From positions 620,882,580 to 620,946,579 of the forward strand of contig CM046877.1 of NCBI GenBank assembly GCA_025667525.1: a DNA stretch of 64,000 nucleotides, written 5' to 3'. Both the position numbers and the translations under genes were made by a program. Every line of letters starts with the position of its first letter. The first letter of the stretch is position 1. The DNA is from Glebionis coronaria (Eukaryota; Streptophyta; Magnoliopsida; Asterales; Asteraceae). A model generated the notes under the pieces. That model saw only the letters and a list, made by a program, of their open reading frames with translations. It ran no database searches and was not told the origin of the DNA. Below, in pieces: positions 60,232 through 64,000 of this stretch.

Positions 60232-62858
60232 TGTGACAACCCTGGTTTTGAGGTTCGTCACTTAGTTTTATTTTGTGCTAGTTACGTGTCTTTATGTGTT
60301 TATGTGCTTATTGGTGTGTATATACTGTGGTTTGGATATCGTTTCCGGTACGGGGTACCTTGTGAGTGAAACGATGTGTGATGATTTCATGTTCATGAGT
60401 TCACAATTAGTGACTATGAAATGAAATGGTGTTATTTTGGTGTTTACGTATACGTATAAGTATTATAGTAATAGTGTATTTTTAGGATTTAAAGTTTAGC
60501 ATTTAGAGGTCTCGAATGAGGTAATTAGTCATATGAATATTTTTCGGGATGGTTTTAGGTCATTTAGGACTTAATTATAAAGTTTATTTCAAAATTTGAG
60601 ATTTTTTTTAAAAGTGTATATTTTACGACTTTTTCGGTAAAACGCGTAAATTTGACTAGTTTTATGGTTTTGAGGTTTTGGAGGCTTTAGGAGCTGAAAT
60701 AAATTAAGGAAAATTAAGGTAATATTATTATTACATATATTAATAATAAAAATAAATAAAAAACGAATTTTAGGGGTGTTAGGTCGGTTTGGGAAAAAAA
60801 AGAAAAAGAGGAAAAAAAGGAAACAAGTGTTATAATTGGACTAGGATTCTTGTGTACACTATATAATGTTTTGTTAAACAAAAAATAAAAACATAAATCC
60901 CTGGAGCTAATAAAATTCGTGGGTTTCACTAAAAAAAGTTAGGTTTCTTCATAATTTTGGGGGTTTTTCATCTTTCTTTAATCATAAGGTAAAACCTTCA
61001 AATCCCTTTTTAATTTAATTGTTTTAATGATTTCTTAATCATTCTTATGATGGATTAGGGTTAGGGTTTATATAAAATCAGTAAGTTAATGATGTTATAA
61101 TAATAATATGATGATCATATAATCTAGGGCTTGTATTAGATGCGGTTATGGGTAATTAATTAGTTCAATTTGTTTAAACCCGTTTTTAAAAACTGGGCAG
61201 ATTTTGAGTCAATTGTTTTGATCATATCGGGAGTTCTATAAACTCTTATTTTACGATCCAAGTACCCCTGGAAAGATATTTTAAGTGGATTTCCAATGCA
61301 AGAAACGAGAACTAAATTGGAGGTCGGGAAGTGGGTCAATAACAGGGTACAACAGTCGGAGGTCAAAACAGTTTTGAATTCAGCCTGTTTTCTTTTTAAG
61401 TTTTGGGTTGTTTGGGGTACTTAGGGTTGCATTTGGGATCTTCTCACGAACGTGAGAGATGGTTTATATATTGTATTAAGTATCTGCACTTGGGCTAAGG
61501 TTGTGGTTTAGGGTAAGACCCCTTAATGGTAACAAACTTTTAGTACGTTTAAAATCAAGAAATCTGGAATGACAAAAGTAGATATATGTATATCGGGGCC
61601 TTAACAGTAGCTTTAAGATTAGGGAAAGTGGGAGGTGTTAGACAACATATGTAAAGGTATGAATATTCCTTTTACAGAGATCATGGTTATGTTTAAGGGG
61701 GAGATCGACCCATAGTTTAAGGTATGAAAAACGGGACTGTTTTGGGTAAAATGTTAACGGGACGGGTTATGAAGTAAAAGGAGTTAAGGGCTTTATAGAG
61801 GGGTGTAATGAGATGCTTAGAGCATATAAATGAGGTATTTATATAGGAGGAGGCTAGATGTCCATCATAGGTTGATGAGCCGTTTTAGTGATTGGTTCAT
61901 GTTTTGACTATGTGTTTTTGGTTTGTTAGCTTTTTGCTAGTGCGAGGACATTTGGAGAAGCTTAATCAGGTGAGTTTCATAGTCCCATGTTTACTATTGA
62001 TTTTGACTTCCAGATGGGATGGAAGAGACACTGTGTTGAGTTATTTTCTAAATTGATGCTGTGAATGTGTTTGTGATTTGAGATGGACTTGTGTGTACAT
62101 TATGTGATTAACTGCTATGTGATTTTTGATTGTGTATGATTTGGATCGGGGGACACGTGTCGTCTCAGTTATTATGGTTTGACAAGGTAGTAGCCTTGAG
62201 GTTTGACAAGGTAGTGGCCTTGAGGTTTGACAAGGTAGTGGCCTTGTGGTTTGACAAGGTAGTGGCCTTTGGGATAGGTACATAGTGTGATCATCTATGG
62301 TACCATGTTGTTTGGCAAGGTAGGAGCCTTGGATTTTGGTTTGGAATGATTGATCTTGAATGCTAGTTGTTAATACATAATTGTAGCACATTGTCCATAT
62401 GTTATTGTATTTGTGTTCGTTATTCACAGCTTGTAATTGATTTAGCGTTGGAGTCTAAACCTATGACTCTCACCAACTTTATGTTGACGTATTTTAGTGT
62501 CTCTTTCAGGTGTGGATATAGTTAAGCTTGAGGATAGAAGTGGCTAGACTTGGATGCCTTAGGATTGCATATAAAAGGAGATCCCCGTTCCTTCTTAGTT
62601 TACCTTTATGTTTTTTTTGAATAAGTGATATTGTTGGCACCTATATGTTTGTTTTGTTTGTGTTACTTGTCTGTCTTGGGTAAGAGGTAGGACTGTTACC
62701 TACTTACCTAGACTCATGCTTTTGATGAGATATTATCATGACTTTTGTGTCACCATTTTATGACATTTCTTATTTCATATAGTTATCTCTATAGACACGC
62801 CATGTTGTGATGATATCCATACGTCGCGCCCCATATTCCGCCATGGTGGGGTGTGACA
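60232..62858 (+). repeat. Gypsy 3' LTR, 2627 bp
   Basis: Starts TGTGACAACCCTGG and ends GGGGTGTGACA, the better-preserved end. It is nearly identical to 52769-55393 over its full length. Confidence 0.92.
62177..62273 (+). repeat. Four 24-bp tandem units with short hairpins (3' LTR)
   Basis: Counterpart of 54712-54807. Units 1-4 start at 62177, 62201, 62225 and 62249; the last has one extra T. Confidence 0.9.
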
Positions 62859-62863
62859 CCTTC

Positions 62864-63130
62864 TCTCCTGTTGCAGATATCAAAGCTATAAGGATTCTTT
62901 TAGCCATATCCATGTTCTATGACTATGAGATTTGGCAAATGGATGTTAAAACCGCTTTCCTCAATGGACATCTTTACGAAGAGGTCTATATGAAGCAACC
63001 TGAAGGTTTTGTCAATCCTAAATATCCAAACCGAGTATGCAAGCTTCAAAGATCCATTTATGTACTTAAGCAAGCATCAAGGCAATGGAATAAGAGATTT
63101 GATGATGAAATTAAGAACTTTGGATTCACT
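62864..63130 (+). pseudogene. Copia reverse transcriptase, middle part
   Basis: RT homology resumes directly after the CCTTC duplication with SPVADIKAIRILLAI, then MDVKTAFLNGHLYEEVYMKQ (motif A) and KLQRSIYVLKQASRQWNKRF, to NFGFT at 63130. There is no stop in this block. It is interrupted by the segment at 63131. Confidence 0.9.
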
Positions 63131-63389
63131 CTTACCAGCCCTTGACATAAGTAAATCATTAGTGATAGGGTTGGGACGATAGACCTAGTGCTTCCCTACG
63201 TTGGACGTATGTTTCGCGGTTAAACCTTATTCTATTGTTGACCAATCATGGCCTTATTTTGAGTCTTTCTTTCAGATTGACAAAACTCTTGCAACTCTTT
63301 GAGGCCGATCGATCTAGAGAACTCATAGTCACTGGAACCGTCGACTATTGGAAGGGGATCATCTACCTCTTGCGAGCACTTTAAAGGAT
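63131..63389. other. Foreign 259-bp segment inside Copia RT
   Basis: It splits NFGFT from DEPLIYIKASGSN, replacing only a few expected bases. There are no inverted ends, no poly(A) and no clear target duplication. At about 63280 a TTTCTTTCAG precedes an open stretch reading LTKLLQLFEADRSRELIVTG and TVDYWKGIIYLLRAL, which looks like an intron-exon junction; I cannot name the source gene. Confidence 0.6.
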
Positions 63390-64000
63390 CCCGATGAGCC
63401 TTTAATATATATCAAAGCTAGTGGGAGTAATGTAGTGTTCCTAATCTTGTATGTCGATGACATATTAATCGTGGGAAAAGACATTCCAACATTGCAAAGC
63501 GTAAAAGCTTACCTTGGAAAGTGTTTTGCTATGAAAGATCTAGGAGATGCTGCATAAATTCTTGGAATTAAGATCTATCGAGATAGATTAAGACGGTTAA
63601 TTGGCTTATGTCAAAGTGTTTACATAGATAAAATTTTGAAGAAGTATAACATGGATAATTCCAAACGTGGCTTTATTCCCATGCTAACTGATTCAAAGTT
63701 ATCTAAGACTCAAGGAGCATCTACCCCCGTTGAGGTGAAACACATGCAGAGAGTTCATTATACTTCAGCAGTAGGATCAATCATGTATGCTGTTAGATGC
63801 ACTAGACCAGATGTTGCGTTCTCTCAGAACATGACGAGTCGTTTTCAACAGAATCCCGGTGAGGATCATTGGACTGCTGTTAAGTAAATTCTGAGGTATC
63901 ATAGGCATACCAAAGACATGTTTCTGGTTTATGGAGGAGATATGAAACGAGAGCTCAGGGTTGCTTGCTACACTGACGCTGGATATTTGACAGACGCTGA
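63390..64000 (+). pseudogene. Copia reverse transcriptase C-terminal part and RNase H start
   Basis: DEPLIYIKASGSN is followed by the catalytic YVDDILIVGKD and CFAMKDLGDAA, then a TAA (63555-63557), ILGIKIYRDRL, KKYNMDNSKRGF, and a TAA in AVK-ILRY (63885-63887), continuing with MFLVYGGDMKREL and YTDAGYLTDA, the beginning of the RNase H domain. It is cut by the window end. Confidence 0.9.

Larger units (their letters stand above)
52769..62858 (+). mobile_element. Non-autonomous Ty3/Gypsy element nested in Copia RT
   Basis: It begins TGTGACAACC and ends GGGGTGTGACA, flanked by CCTTC at 52764-52768 and 62859-62863. LTRs of 2625 and 2627 bp differ by roughly 1-2% by eye. The interior (55394-60231) contains only a decayed pol without any long frame. 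Orientation is plus, with PBS at 55398 and PPT at about 60220. Confidence 0.9.
47563..64000 (+). mobile_element. Ty1/Copia retrotransposon, plus strand, runs off the window
   Basis: It has a 5' LTR, PBS, 1.5-kb leader, gag, protease, integrase, RT and RNase H in Copia order. RT is split at 52768/52769 by a Gypsy element (52769-62858) with TSD CCTTC, and again at 63131-63389 by an unrelated segment. The 3' LTR is beyond 64000. Multiple in-frame stops and frameshifts make it non-autonomous. Confidence 0.88.

Noticed and set aside
53250..61366. Short minus-strand ORFs (68-85 codons) repeated in both Gypsy LTRs
   Set aside because: Present twice only because the LTRs are duplicates; no recognisable protein.
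62041..62427. 128-codon minus-strand ORF with repeated Pro/Leu/Gln residues
   Set aside because: Created by the 24-bp tandem units in the LTR; the frame differs between the two LTR copies.
1..64000. tRNA, rRNA, CRISPR, or bacterial-type operon signals
   Set aside because: None seen. tRNA-like words are only the retrotransposon primer-binding sites.

Overview
This is an AT-rich plant (eudicot) nuclear window made almost entirely of transposable elements. The LINE, Copia and chromovirus protein types resemble those of Asteraceae, but this assignment is by protein flavour only and is low to moderate confidence. I see no intact host gene, no rRNA or tRNA gene and no CRISPR array. Every coding region is an element ORF or a broken fragment, and most carry stops or frameshifts.

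Left part (1-13.3 kb): a Copia 3' LTR (1258-1804) abuts a 57-bp minisatellite (1805-2290). A 5'-truncated LINE (2908-5949) follows. It holds a TIR element (4859-5587), which in turn holds a Stowaway MITE (5150-5403). A dispersed repeat is interrupted by a small hAT-like element (6337-6774). A decayed PIF/Harbinger accessory-type gene lies on the minus strand (7673-8830). A Helitron (9191-12547) carries an ankyrin-repeat exon fragment like that of XB3/XBAT31 E3 ligases. A Stowaway-like MITE sits in the junction of a tandem duplication (12598-13060).

Middle (13.3-47.2 kb): a minus-strand Copia element (13299-21953, TSD ACTTG) has an intact 5' LTR and a 3' LTR cut off and replaced by other DNA. 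Immediately beyond it is the most striking structure: a tandem Ty3/Gypsy chromovirus array on the minus strand, LTR-internal-LTR-internal-LTR-internal-LTR (21994-47191). The three interiors share inactivating lesions. The two inner LTRs are chimeras, LTR4-like on their left and LTR1-like on their right, with the same switch point. That is the expected footprint of unequal recombination between the two LTRs of one dead element, followed by a second round of amplification.

Right part (47.2-64 kb): a plus-strand Copia element (5' LTR 47563-48484) runs off the window. Its reverse transcriptase is split by a 10-kb plus-strand Gypsy element (52769-62858, TSD CCTTC). That Gypsy element has long, nearly identical LTRs but a thoroughly decayed interior, so it looks like a recently mobilised non-autonomous derivative. 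A further 259-bp foreign segment sits inside the downstream part of the same Copia reverse transcriptase.

The elements do not form a working pathway. The order of events can be read from the nesting: old locus, then Copia and Gypsy insertions, then LTR recombination and later decay.
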